Below, piece after piece: positions 6,655-13,706 of a stretch of 14,321 bases of DNA. Numbering within the stretch: the first letter of the stretch is position 1; each line of letters opens with the position of its first letter. The position numbers and the translations under genes are program-made. Location: contig JANQIJ010000277.1 in the NCBI GenBank assembly GCA_028282185.1, positions 1 to 14,321 on the forward strand, given 5' to 3'. The notes under the pieces were generated by a model. It was given only the letters and a program-made list of their open reading frames with translations. It was not told where the DNA came from and ran no database searches. The DNA is from Rhodospirillales bacterium. Lineage in GTDB: Bacteria > Pseudomonadota > Alphaproteobacteria > Rhodospirillales > Casp-alpha2.

Positions 6655-7767
6655 ATGAACGACATTCCCGGCCCCCACCCCCATTGGGATCGCATCGATC
6701 CCGGCGACGCGGGTCTGGACGCCGCGCGTCTGGCCGAAGCGGTCACTTTCGCCGAAAACGCCGAAACCAGATGGCCGCGCGACCTGGACAAGGCCGATTT
6801 CCTGCCGACGCTGACGCAACACGAACCGCCGCCATGGAACGAGACCATCGGCCCGGTGGCGCCCGGGGGCGGACCGGCGGGCCTGTTCATTCGCCGGGGT
6901 CGGATTGCCGCCCAGTGGGGCGATCCGGACCGGGCGGATTTCACCTTCTCCATCGCCAAGAGCTATCTGGCCATACTGGCCGGTCTGGCCCTGGGCGAAG
7001 GTCTGATCGACGATATCGACGACACGGTCGCGGGCTATGTCGATGACGATTGGTTCGGCGGCGGCGGCAACCTGGCGATCACCTGGCGTCACCTTCTCCA
7101 TCAGACCAGCGAATGGCAAGGCACGCTGTTCGGCAAACCGGACCAGGTCGATCATTTTCGCGACCTCGGCAGCGACGGCGATGCCGGGCGAAAGGGCGAG
7201 AAACGGTTACTGCAAACGCCCGGTACGTACTGGGAATACAACGATGTCCGGGTCAACGTCCTGGCCCGGGCCCTGCTGCATGTGTTTCGCCGGCCATTGC
7301 CCGAGGTTCTGCACGATTCGATCATGGACCCGATCGGTGCGTCCGACAGCTGGCGGTGGCATGGCTATCGCAACGCCCATGTGCGGGTCGACGACGTGGA
7401 TATGGTCTCGGTCCCTGGCGGCACCCATTGGGGCGGCGGATTGCAGATCAATTGCTTCGACCACGCCCGCTTTGGTTTGCTGATCCAGCGGGGCGGCCGC
7501 TGGGCCGGGCATCAGATCGTGCCGGCTGGCTGGATCGACGCCTTGACCACGCCCTGCCCGCTGAACCCGGTCTACGGCTACTTGTGGTGGCTCAACACCG
7601 GCCGGGCGCAATACCCCTCGGCTCCGGAAACCAGCTTCTTCGCCATGGGCGCGGGGACCAATCTGATTTGGATCGATCGCGCGCAGGACATCCTGATGGT
7701 CGCCCGCTGGATCGACAAGCCCTCGGTCGACACGGTGATCTCGGGATTCATGGCCGCCCTGGACTAA
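6655..7767 (+). CDS. Beta-lactamase-like serine hydrolase (class C / PF00144 fold)
   Basis: 370 residues, a usual size for the family, which includes class C beta-lactamases, DD-peptidases, esterases and amide hydrolases. The nucleophile motif SxxK is Ser99-Ile-Ala-Lys102 within FTFSIAKSYLAILAG. The second motif is at YWEYNDVRVN (Tyr195), the form seen in esterase-like branches. TWRHLLHQTSEW (143-154) matches the family's 'ITIRHLLTHTSG' stretch, and a Gly-rich GGTHWGGGLQI (255-265) lies where a third active-site element is expected. No signal peptide is seen, so the enzyme is probably cytoplasmic and not an antibiotic resistance enzyme. It is the third gene in the thioesterase-GntR operon. 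In this catabolic setting an ester- or amide-cleaving role is more likely than cell-wall work. Substrate unknown. Confidence 0.88.
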   Translation: MNDIPGPHPHWDRIDPGDAGLDAARLAEAVTFAENAETRWPRDLDKADFLPTLTQHEPPPWNETIGPVAPGGGPAGLFIRRGRIAAQWGDPDRADFTFSIAKSYLAILAGLALGEGLIDDIDDTVAGYVDDDWFGGGGNLAITWRHLLHQTSEWQGTLFGKPDQVDHFRDLGSDGDAGRKGEKRLLQTPGTYWEYNDVRVNVLARALLHVFRRPLPEVLHDSIMDPIGASDSWRWHGYRNAHVRVDDVDMVSVPGGTHWGGGLQINCFDHARFGLLIQRGGRWAGHQIVPAGWIDALTTPCPLNPVYGYLWWLNTGRAQYPSAPETSFFAMGAGTNLIWIDRAQDILMVARWIDKPSVDTVISGFMAALD

Positions 7768-7799
7768 GGCGACGCGGCGCCAGACGATGGGAGAAGCAG

Positions 7800-7967
7800 A
7801 TGCTTGCCGAAGACATTTTGCGCCACCCGGCCCGGGTGCTCAGCCAGAACCAGCGCGAGGCCTATTTCCGCGACGGGTTCCTGGTCGTCGAAAGCCTCAT
7901 CCCGGAAGACGGGATCGACGGGATCAACGCCTATGCGTCGGCCGACGCCTTTCCCTATACGGGATGA
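7800..7967 (+). pseudogene. Truncated phytanoyl-CoA dioxygenase (PhyH-like) N-terminal fragment
   Basis: ATG 7800 with GGGAGAAG just upstream starts a 55-codon frame ending at TGA 7965-7967. It contains LSQNQREAYFRDGFLVVESL, the typical N-terminal strand-helix of PhyH-family Fe(II)/2-oxoglutarate oxygenases ('Q-R-x-x-Y-F-x-x-G-(F/Y)-L-V-V-E'). Full proteins have about 260-300 residues; the HxD...H iron site and the 2-oxoglutarate Arg are missing here. An overlapping ATGA (7964-7967) opens another frame of 84 codons to 8218, containing the stretch SAGYTLIYAHQADD. This may be the shifted relic of the PhyH C-terminus, but I cannot show that. The gap of 32 bases from the serine hydrolase suggests it was once the last gene of that operon. 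Decay by internal deletion is the simplest reading. Confidence 0.65.
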
Positions 7968-8174
7968 AGGACACCTATACGGAACATTTCCGCACCTTGG
8001 TCCGCAGCAAACCGGCACGCTGGGCCCATACGGATCCAACGCCCCACCCGACACCGCCGGACTTTTCAGCCGGCTATACCTTGATCTACGCCCATCAGGC
8101 GGACGACACGGGCCAGCCGACGCCGCTGAACCCCGGTTGTAATCAAGCGACCGGCCGAAGGACGCCGCCGGCAG

Positions 8175-8363
8175 TCAGCCGCCCCGCGCCGCGCCGCGCG
8201 ACACCCGCGCGGGGCTGAGAGACGACCGGGCACCGCCCCCGGGGCCGGCGCCCTGTTGCCCTCCCTTCGCCACGGGACCGTTGGCCCCGGCGCCGTAGCC
8301 CATTTGCTCCTGGGGTGGGCGTTTCACCTTGGGCTTGCGCTTGTTCTTCTTGTTTCCGGGCAT
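8175..8363 (-). CDS. Small basic, Gly-rich hypothetical protein
   Basis: 62 residues starting MPGNKKNKRKPKVKRPPQEQ, then a Gly/Ala-rich middle and an Arg-rich end. ATG 8363 has AAGGAA (minus strand, 8371-8376) 7 bases upstream, which is a convincing ribosome binding site and the main reason to accept it. The protein is low in complexity, strongly cationic, without Cys, membrane segment or known domain. It could bind nucleic acid or be a ribosome-associated small protein, but this is speculation from charge only. It is divergent from the gamma-carbonic anhydrase gene and faces the PhyH remnant, beyond which its C-terminal half may lie in degenerate sequence. Confidence 0.5.
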   Translation of the reverse strand: MPGNKKNKRKPKVKRPPQEQMGYGAGANGPVAKGGQQGAGPGGGARSSLSPARVSRGAARGG

Positions 8364-8370
8364 GGTCGAC

Positions 8371-8376
8371 TTCCTT
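8371..8376 (-). promoter_or_regulatory. Ribosome binding site of the small basic protein
   Basis: AAGGAA (in AGAAAGGAAG) on the minus strand, 7 bases before ATG 8363. It is the chief support for translation of this short gene. Confidence 0.5.
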
Positions 8377-8523
8377 TCTGCTATTCGGAAAGACTAGCAT
8401 CGGGCGGCCTGGCGGGCCACCCGCCCCTTGCCGCCCCCGGGGTCGGAAGGCTATAGCCATGGGACGGGCCGGCGCGTCAGACCCGGCGGTTCAACGTTCA
8501 CTCAAGGCAGACGGGAGACAACC

Positions 8524-9048
8524 ATGAAATACGCATTGGCCGATGCCGAGGTCCAAACCGACGGCGACAACTATTGGATCGCCCCCAATGCCGCGGTGAT
8601 CGGCGACGTGGTCCTGGAAAAGGATGCCAGCATCTGGTTTTCCGCCGTGCTGCGCGGCGACAACGACCGGATCACCATCGGCGAGGGGTCACAGATCCAG
8701 GACGGCAGTGTCCTGCATACGGACCCGGGATATCCGTTGACCGTGGGCAAGAACTGCACCATCGGCCATATGGTGATGCTGCATGGCTGCACCATCGGCG
8801 ACGGCAGCATGGTCGGCATCGGCGCGGTCATCCTCAACGGCGCCAAGATCGGAAGGAACTGCATCATCGGCGGTAAGGCGCTGATCGGCGAGGGCAAGGA
8901 AATCCCCGACAACTCCGTGGTCATGGGCATCCCCGGCAAGGTGGTGAAGGAGGTTTCCGAGGCCCAGTTGCAGATGCTGGAATACATTCCGCCCCATTAC
9001 GTGGAGCGCTGGAAAACGTACCAGCGCGAGATGCGGGCGCAGAATTGA
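8524..9048 (+). CDS. Gamma-class carbonic anhydrase-like hexapeptide protein (YrdA/PaaY type)
   Basis: 174 residues from ATG 8524, which GGGAG (8513-8517) precedes by 6 bases; the frame extends further upstream but without such support, and 173-175 residues is the family norm. Left-handed beta-helix hexapeptide repeats run through about 20-140 (for example IGDGSMVGIGAVILNGAKIG). The three zinc-binding histidines have the family spacing: His65 (VLHTD), His82 (IGHMV) and His87 (MLHGC). RGDNDRI (44-50) carries the conserved Arg and Asp of the trimer/active site. Members are CO2-hydrating enzymes or CoA-thioesterases (PaaY), and some have no measured activity. As first gene before a CoA ligase and a citryl-CoA-lyase-like gene, a PaaY-like thioesterase role is as plausible as CO2 hydration. 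Confidence 0.92.
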   Translation: MKYALADAEVQTDGDNYWIAPNAAVIGDVVLEKDASIWFSAVLRGDNDRITIGEGSQIQDGSVLHTDPGYPLTVGKNCTIGHMVMLHGCTIGDGSMVGIGAVILNGAKIGRNCIIGGKALIGEGKEIPDNSVVMGIPGKVVKEVSEAQLQMLEYIPPHYVERWKTYQREMRAQN

Positions 9049-9069
9049 CGGAAGGCCAGGCGGCGCATC

Positions 9070-10623
9070 ATGGACCTGCCCATCGACTCCTTTTTCAAAG
9101 CCGCCCGACGGGCGCCGGACCGCATTGCCCTGAAGGACGGCGATTGGACGCTGAGCCATGGCGACCTGGCCGAGCGGGTGCAGGCCCTGGCCACCGCGTT
9201 CCAGGACATCGACCCCCGACCGCAAAGCCGCGTCGGCGTCTGCGGCTACAACACGCGGGAACACCTGCTGGCTTTCTTGGCCACCCTGGCGGCGGGCAAG
9301 ACATGGGTCCCCATGAACCCGCGCAACGGACATGAGGAACTGTCGCGCATGGTCGCGGCAACGTCGCCGTCGATCATCGTCGCCGACGGCGACGTGACGG
9401 ACCGGTTCAATCCAGGCCCCGCCCAGGTCGTCCGCGGCCGCCCGGAGAAACCCGGCCGGGACTGCGGCGGCGACCCGAACGTCGCGACCTTGATGGCCGA
9501 TTACGCCGGGCAGCGGCCGAAGGCGGCCGACCTGGGCCCCGACGATATCCAGGCGTTGAAATTCACCGGTGGGTCGTCGGGCCGGCCCAAGGGCGTGGTC
9601 CAGACTTACCGGGTTTGGCATACCTGCATCGATCTGATGATCCGGTCCTTCGACCTGGACGAAAACGATCGCAACCTGCTGGCCGCGCCGATGACCCACG
9701 GCACGGGGACCCTGCTGATCCCGATCCTGGCCCGGGGCGGCATGCAGGTCTTCATGCCACAGCCGACCCGCCCGGCGGCGATCATCGAGGCCTTCGAGGC
9801 GGACCGCATCACCACCGTGTTCCTGCCGCCCACGGTGATCTACATGATGATGGCGGAAGAGGATCTCTCGAAACGGGATTTTTCCGCCCTCAAGCATGTG
9901 ATCATCGGCGGCGCGGCCATGCGGCCGCAGGAAATCCGCCGCGCCCTGCCGCTGTTCAACAACGCCCTCGAAACCTGTTACGGGCAGACCGAGGTCCCGC
10001 AGATCGCCACCGTACTGCGCGCCCGGGACTGGATCGGCGACGACGGCCGGCTGACGTCCTGCGGCCGGGCGACACCGGGCTGCGACGTGCGCGTGGTCGA
10101 CGACGACGGCAATCCCCTGCCCCCGGGCCAGGCCGGCGAGATCGTGATCCGCGGCGACCTGGTGATGGGCGGCTATCTGGACATGCCGGACAAGACCGCG
10201 GAGACGATCAAGGACGGCTGGCTTTACACCGGCGACGTCGCGGAAATCGACGGCGACGGTTTCGTTCATATCAAGGACCGAATTCGCGACATGATCGTCA
10301 CCGGCGGCTTCAACGTCTATCCGTCCGATGTCGAGGCGGTGCTGGGCCAGCATCCGGCGGTCAAGGAATGTGTCGTCTTCGGCCTGGCCGACGACAAATG
10401 GGGCGAGGCCGTACAGGCGGCGGTGGAAACCCACGCCGGCGAGACGGCGACCGAGGCCGAGATCATCGACCATGTGAAGGCACGCCTGGATTCCATCAAG
10501 GCGCCGAAGCGCGTCTATTTCGTCGACGACCTGCCACGCAGTCCCGTCGGCAAGGTCTTGCGGCGTGAGGCCAAGGCCATGTTCCAGGATCGGGCGCCGA
10601 CATCCCCCCAGGCAGGAGGCTGA
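9070..10623 (+). CDS. AMP-forming acyl-CoA synthetase (ANL superfamily)
   Basis: 517 residues, normal size. The enzyme joins a carboxylic acid to CoA through an acyl-adenylate. Motifs: P-loop TGGSSGRPKGVV (166-177), motif PMTHGTG (207-213), YGQTE (304-308), YTGD (386-389, with ribose-binding Asp389), the hinge region IKDRIRDMIVTGGFNVYPSD (401-420), and the adenylation Lys495 in PRSPVGKVLRRE. All key residues are present. ATG 9070 lies 21 bases after the carbonic anhydrase-like gene, with AGGCGG nearby as ribosome binding site. It is followed after 5 bases by a citryl-CoA-lyase-like gene, so the product CoA ester may be the lyase substrate. Which acid is used, short-chain, aromatic or hydroxy di/tricarboxylic, cannot be judged by eye. 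Confidence 0.93.
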   Translation: MDLPIDSFFKAARRAPDRIALKDGDWTLSHGDLAERVQALATAFQDIDPRPQSRVGVCGYNTREHLLAFLATLAAGKTWVPMNPRNGHEELSRMVAATSPSIIVADGDVTDRFNPGPAQVVRGRPEKPGRDCGGDPNVATLMADYAGQRPKAADLGPDDIQALKFTGGSSGRPKGVVQTYRVWHTCIDLMIRSFDLDENDRNLLAAPMTHGTGTLLIPILARGGMQVFMPQPTRPAAIIEAFEADRITTVFLPPTVIYMMMAEEDLSKRDFSALKHVIIGGAAMRPQEIRRALPLFNNALETCYGQTEVPQIATVLRARDWIGDDGRLTSCGRATPGCDVRVVDDDGNPLPPGQAGEIVIRGDLVMGGYLDMPDKTAETIKDGWLYTGDVAEIDGDGFVHIKDRIRDMIVTGGFNVYPSDVEAVLGQHPAVKECVVFGLADDKWGEAVQAAVETHAGETATEAEIIDHVKARLDSIKAPKRVYFVDDLPRSPVGKVLRREAKAMFQDRAPTSPQAGG

Positions 10624-10628
10624 CAATC

Positions 10629-11429
10629 ATGACCGGCAAATCGGACGACAATCCGGAACCGAGCCAGAAACTGGCGACCCATACGTTGACGGACCTGTAT
10701 TACCGGGACGCCAATCTGGTGACCGAGATGATGGGCCGGATGAGTTTCACCGAAGCCATGATCGGCCATATCCTGAACCGCGAAGCCTCGCCGGCGGATG
10801 TCGCGATCATCGACGCCGTGCTGCTGGCGTTGATGGAACACGGCCTGACGCCGAGCGCGATTTCGACGCGGTTGACCTATCATTCCGCCCCGGAAGCCCT
10901 GCAAGGCGCCGTGGCGGCGGGGTTGCTGAACGTCGGATCGACCTTTGTCGGCACCATGGAGAATTGCGCCAAACTGCTGCGCGACATGATCGCCGATCCC
11001 GACGGCGTCGAGGCGGCGGCGGAGCGGATTGTCGCCGACCACCGCGTCCGCCGCGCCCATTTGCCCGGGTTCGGCCATCACCTGCATAAACCGGACGACC
11101 CGCGCACCCCGAAACTGTTCGAAATCGCCCGCGCCCATGGGGTCGCCGGCACCTATATCGACGCCATCCAGGCCCTCGGCCGGGCGGTGGACGCCGCCGC
11201 CGGCAAACACCTGACGATCAACGCCACGGGCGGCACGGCGGCGGTGTTGTCGGAAATCGGTATCCCGCCCGAGGTCATGCGCGGCTTCGCCGTGATTGCC
11301 CGGGCGGCCGGACTGGTCGCCCATATCGCCGAGGAACGGGACGTCGCCACGGCGCGGACGATCTGGGACGTGGTCGAAGACGCCATCCCCTATGCCGGCG
11401 CGGCGCCGGTGGTGAACACCAAGGGCTGA
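10629..11429 (+). CDS. Citrate-synthase-fold protein, 'citryl-CoA lyase' type
   Basis: 266 residues, shorter than citrate synthase (about 380-430) and similar to stand-alone citryl-CoA lyases and the C-terminal part of ATP-citrate lyase. Conserved elements: LMEHGLTPSAIST (69-80) with His71 at the first catalytic His position; GFGHHLHKPDDPRTPKLF (147-164) with His150 at the second; and RGFAVIARAAGLVAHIAEE (218-236) with the substrate-binding Arg225. The third catalytic residue, Asp in the 'NVDGAI' motif of citryl-CoA lyases, is replaced: the segment reads LTINATGGTAAVL, with Thr200 at the Asp place. I recall other short homologues with a similar 'NVT' form, so this may be a distinct subfamily with a different CoA-ester substrate. 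ATG 10629 follows GGAGG (10615-10619), 5 bases after the CoA ligase stop: clearly one operon. Confidence 0.85.
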   Translation: MTGKSDDNPEPSQKLATHTLTDLYYRDANLVTEMMGRMSFTEAMIGHILNREASPADVAIIDAVLLALMEHGLTPSAISTRLTYHSAPEALQGAVAAGLLNVGSTFVGTMENCAKLLRDMIADPDGVEAAAERIVADHRVRRAHLPGFGHHLHKPDDPRTPKLFEIARAHGVAGTYIDAIQALGRAVDAAAGKHLTINATGGTAAVLSEIGIPPEVMRGFAVIARAAGLVAHIAEERDVATARTIWDVVEDAIPYAGAAPVVNTKG

Positions 11430-11877
11430 CGGCCCAACCGGCCCAGGCGGACCCCCAAAAGAGCGGCGCCCGTCATCATGATCTATCCTATGAATATGTC
11501 GATCGGTCTTACAACAGGCAGGCCCGATACCAGCGCATGGAACACCGCCTGGACCATCGCCAGGGCCGGCGCCTGATCCGGATGCGCCATGATCATCGGT
11601 CCTGCGCCCCCGTGGTCAGGCGCAAACGCGACCGCTGGGGCGATCGGGTCGTTGTCGGGCCAAGGCCTGCGTCGATCGCTTCAGCGAAGCCTACGTCGCA
11701 CCGGCAGCCGCCATCCGGCAAAGCGCCGCTACGCCTATGACGACCGCACCGGGGACTGAACTCGATTGACGGTCACCAGGTCACAAAGCGGGGGCGGTTT
11801 TCCAACCACACCTGTTTTTTTGTCCCGTTTTCCGTTCTGATGCTGTTTCATAGCGCCATCCCGCCCCGAGGGCCGGT
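11430..11877. other. Non-coding or degenerate stretch after the CoA-ligase/lyase operon
   Basis: I see no gene I can support here. Several short frames exist: one of 67 codons starting at 11537, very rich in Arg and His, and one of 32 codons at 11478-11576. Neither has a good ribosome binding site or a family resemblance. The Arg/His-rich frame and another frame ending in KRRYAYDDRTGD near 11756 might be pieces of one frameshifted relic, but nothing confirms it. A run of seven T (11815-11821) has only a weak stem before it. Confidence 0.4.
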
Positions 11878-11905
11878 TTGAATGCCCAAGGCCATGTGCT
11901 AACAT
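11878..11905 (+). promoter_or_regulatory. Candidate promoter of the second Xre gene
   Basis: TTGAAT (11878-11883), a 16-base spacer, and TAACAT (11900-11905) preceded by TGC, giving an extended -10 pattern TGnTAACAT. Each box matches consensus in four of six positions. The transcript leader would be about 70 bases. Weak but the best candidate before the gene. Confidence 0.3.
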
Positions 11906-11925
11906 CCCAAAAAAAGCAGTCAAGA

Positions 11926-11957
11926 TTGATGCGCCTTTCAAATTATTAGTGCATCAA
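11926..11957. promoter_or_regulatory. 7-base dyad upstream of the second Xre gene, candidate operator
   Basis: TTGATGC (11926-11932) and GCATCAA (11951-11957) form a perfect inverted repeat with an 18-base spacer rich in A and T. The layout resembles the dyad before the first Xre gene (arms of 7, spacer 16), but the arm sequences differ. It may be an operator or an mRNA leader stem. Confidence 0.35.
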
Positions 11958-11979
11958 GTCCCAAGAAACGGACCAACCA

Positions 11980-12447
11980 ATGCCCAAGAAATCCAAAAAA
12001 AGCCATCCCAACCGCATGCCGCCGGGCGTGCCCCATCCAGTGGACATCCACGTCGGCGCGCGTGTTCGCGAACAACGCAAAGTCAAGGGCATGAGCCAGG
12101 GCGAACTTGGCGATCGCTTGGGCCTGACCTTCCAGCAGATTCAAAAGTACGAACGCGGCGCCAATCGCATCGGCGCCAGCCGGCTGTTTCAGTTGAGCCA
12201 GATTCTCGGCGTGCCCATCGCCTATTTCTTCGACAACATGCCGGACGACGTACAGATGACGCAGGCCAACTTTGACCTGGACATCGAATTCGCCGATGAC
12301 CCCCGGGACTCTTCAGACGTGATGGGCTCGAGCGAGACCACGAAACTGGTGACCGCCTATTACACCATCGCCAACATCAGAAAACGCCGCGCCGTGCACG
12401 ACCTGATCGCGGCGTTATCCAAGGCCGATTGGGCGGAGGCCTCGTAA
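11980..12447 (+). CDS. Xre-family transcriptional regulator, alphaproteobacterial small type (copy 2)
   Basis: 155 residues. Basic N-terminus (MPKKSKKSHPNRMPPG), helix-turn-helix domain at about 28-86 (MSQGELGDRLG, then TFQQIQKYERGANRI, ending VPIAYFFDNMP), and a C-terminal helix pair LVTAYYTIANIRKRRAVHDL. The recognition region (48-69) is identical to copy 1 at 2279-2743 over 22 residues, so both may read similar DNA. The linker (about 88-118) is more acidic and differs in sequence, which could alter partner or oligomer properties. ATG 11980 has only a weak ribosome binding site (CGGACC). The gene stands alone after a long non-coding stretch and converges with the M20 peptidase 99 bases away. 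Confidence 0.93.
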   Translation: MPKKSKKSHPNRMPPGVPHPVDIHVGARVREQRKVKGMSQGELGDRLGLTFQQIQKYERGANRIGASRLFQLSQILGVPIAYFFDNMPDDVQMTQANFDLDIEFADDPRDSSDVMGSSETTKLVTAYYTIANIRKRRAVHDLIAALSKADWAEAS

Positions 12448-12546
12448 TCGGGTCCAATCTGGCGTGCCCTGCCGGCCATGGGACGTATCAACGGTTTCCC
12501 TAGACGCCTTCGCCAAAGCCTTTACCCAAGGCCCATCCCGCCGGAT

Positions 12547-13698
12547 CTATTCCAGGGTTTCGAACAGCCGAAGCATCAGACGGCAGCGTTCCAGCAGCGA
12601 AGAATAGTAGATGAACTCGTCGTGGGAATGGGCCCCATGACCGTCCGCGCCCAGACCATCAAGCGTCGGAATGCCGAGCGCACCGGTGAAATTGCCGTCG
12701 GAACAGCCACCGGTTTTGAGATCCTGGAGATCGAAACCGATCTCCGCCGCCAGCCCCTTGGCGTGGTCGAACAGCGCCTGCACCCCGTCGAATTTGTCAT
12801 AGGGCGGGCGGTCGATACCGCCCTGAACCTCGATCTCGCAATCGGGATCGACGGGGGTCAAGCCTTCGACCCGGGTCATCACGTCCTCCGCCGCCGCCAT
12901 GTCGGGAACCCGCAGGTCGACGGAAATCGTGCATTTGCCGGGGACGACGTTGGTCATGGTGCCGCCGGAAATCAACCCGACGGAGCAGGTCGTGCCCCGC
13001 TCGTAATCGGTGATACCCTCCAGCGCCAGAATTTGATGCGCCATTTCACGGATCGCGCTGCGCCCGTCCATATGACGCGACCCGGCATGGGATTGCCGCC
13101 CGGTGACGGTGATTTCGTACTGCAGGCGGCCGTTCCGGGCCGTGACCACCTTGCCGCCCTCGCGCGCCGGTTCAGTGACCAGCACGTATTTGTTTTTCTT
13201 CGCCTCCTCGACGATCAAATCGCGCGACGTCGGACTGCCGACCTCTTCTTCCGGAATATAGAGGAAGGTAATGGGCAGGGGCGTTTCCCGTCCGCAGCGA
13301 ACCAAATGGCGATAGGCATGTTGGGCGATCACGGCCCCGGCCTTCATGTCATAGATGCCGGGTCCGTAAACCTTGTCACCGTCCCGCCGAACCCGTAGTT
13401 CGTTGTCGATGGTGCCGATGGGGTGAACGGTATCGAGGTGCGACAACACCAAGATTCCCGGCCCGTCGCCCCCCCAGGGGGTCCGCACCTTGAGAATATC
13501 GCCGAACCCGTCGCGCCCGGAAATCCGCTCGATTTCGGCGCCGAGCGGCGCCATTTCACGTTCGACCTGATCGACCATGCGGCTGACGGCGGCGCCGTCG
13601 TTCGACGGGCTTTCGATATTGACCCAGCGGAGAACCCCCTCGAGGATTTCCTCCGCTTCCAATTGCGGTTCGTTGCTTGCGGCGGCGGAATCTGTCAT
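12547..13698 (-). CDS. M20-family metallopeptidase, carboxypeptidase G2 type
   Basis: 383 residues from ATG 13698, chosen because GAGGA (minus strand, 13707-13711) lies 8 bases upstream and the longer upstream frame has no family content. The family removes C-terminal or acyl-linked amino acids such as glutamate using two zinc ions. The ligand set is intact: His87 (LSHLDTVHP), bridging Asp117 (YGPGIYDMKAGA), catalytic Glu151 and ligand Glu152 (IPEEEVGSPTSRD), Glu176 (VLVTEPARE), and a C-terminal His, probably His357 (GAHSHDEF). The lid/dimer domain occupies about 185-300, beginning near VTGRQSHAG. No signal peptide is seen, so it is probably cytoplasmic. It is divergent from a GNAT gene and convergent with the second Xre gene. 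An acyl-amino-acid deacylase is an alternative name. Confidence 0.9.
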   Translation of the reverse strand: MTDSAAASNEPQLEAEEILEGVLRWVNIESPSNDGAAVSRMVDQVEREMAPLGAEIERISGRDGFGDILKVRTPWGGDGPGILVLSHLDTVHPIGTIDNELRVRRDGDKVYGPGIYDMKAGAVIAQHAYRHLVRCGRETPLPITFLYIPEEEVGSPTSRDLIVEEAKKNKYVLVTEPAREGGKVVTARNGRLQYEITVTGRQSHAGSRHMDGRSAIREMAHQILALEGITDYERGTTCSVGLISGGTMTNVVPGKCTISVDLRVPDMAAAEDVMTRVEGLTPVDPDCEIEVQGGIDRPPYDKFDGVQALFDHAKGLAAEIGFDLQDLKTGGCSDGNFTGALGIPTLDGLGADGHGAHSHDEFIYYSSLLERCRLMLRLFETLE

Positions 13699-13706
13699 TT
13701 GGCGGG

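Noticed and set aside
5851..7155. A 434-codon minus-strand open frame opposite thioesterase, GntR and hydrolase genes
   Set aside because: It spans three well-identified plus-strand genes and their gaps and has no domain; a GC-rich shadow.
6655..7767. Antibiotic-resistance beta-lactamase
   Set aside because: The SxxK fold is shared with many esterases and amide hydrolases; there is no signal peptide and the gene sits in a catabolic operon.
7050..7799. A long plus-frame extension upstream of the PhyH fragment, overlapping the serine hydrolase
   Set aside because: The hydrolase occupies the other frame with SxxK and family motifs; the real start of the PhyH fragment is ATG 7800 with its own ribosome binding site.
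8411..8425. A perfect GGCGGG-CCA-CCCGCC hairpin as a terminator
   Set aside because: No T-run follows on either strand; such stems arise easily in GC-rich DNA.
8449..8458. Perfect 10-base palindrome GGCTATAGCC before the gamma-carbonic anhydrase gene
   Set aside because: A single short palindrome with no matching -35, no second copy and no linked regulator; may be chance.
8689..10626. A 645-codon open frame on the minus strand opposite the carbonic anhydrase-like and CoA synthetase genes
   Set aside because: Both plus-strand genes show complete family motifs. The antisense product has no recognisable domain and low-complexity GC-driven composition; long antisense frames are common at this GC content.
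11778..11821. A run of seven T after a possible CAGGT/ACCTG stem as a terminator of the CoA-ligase/lyase operon
   Set aside because: The stem is only five pairs with a long loop and lies nearly 400 bases past the last stop; too weak to call.
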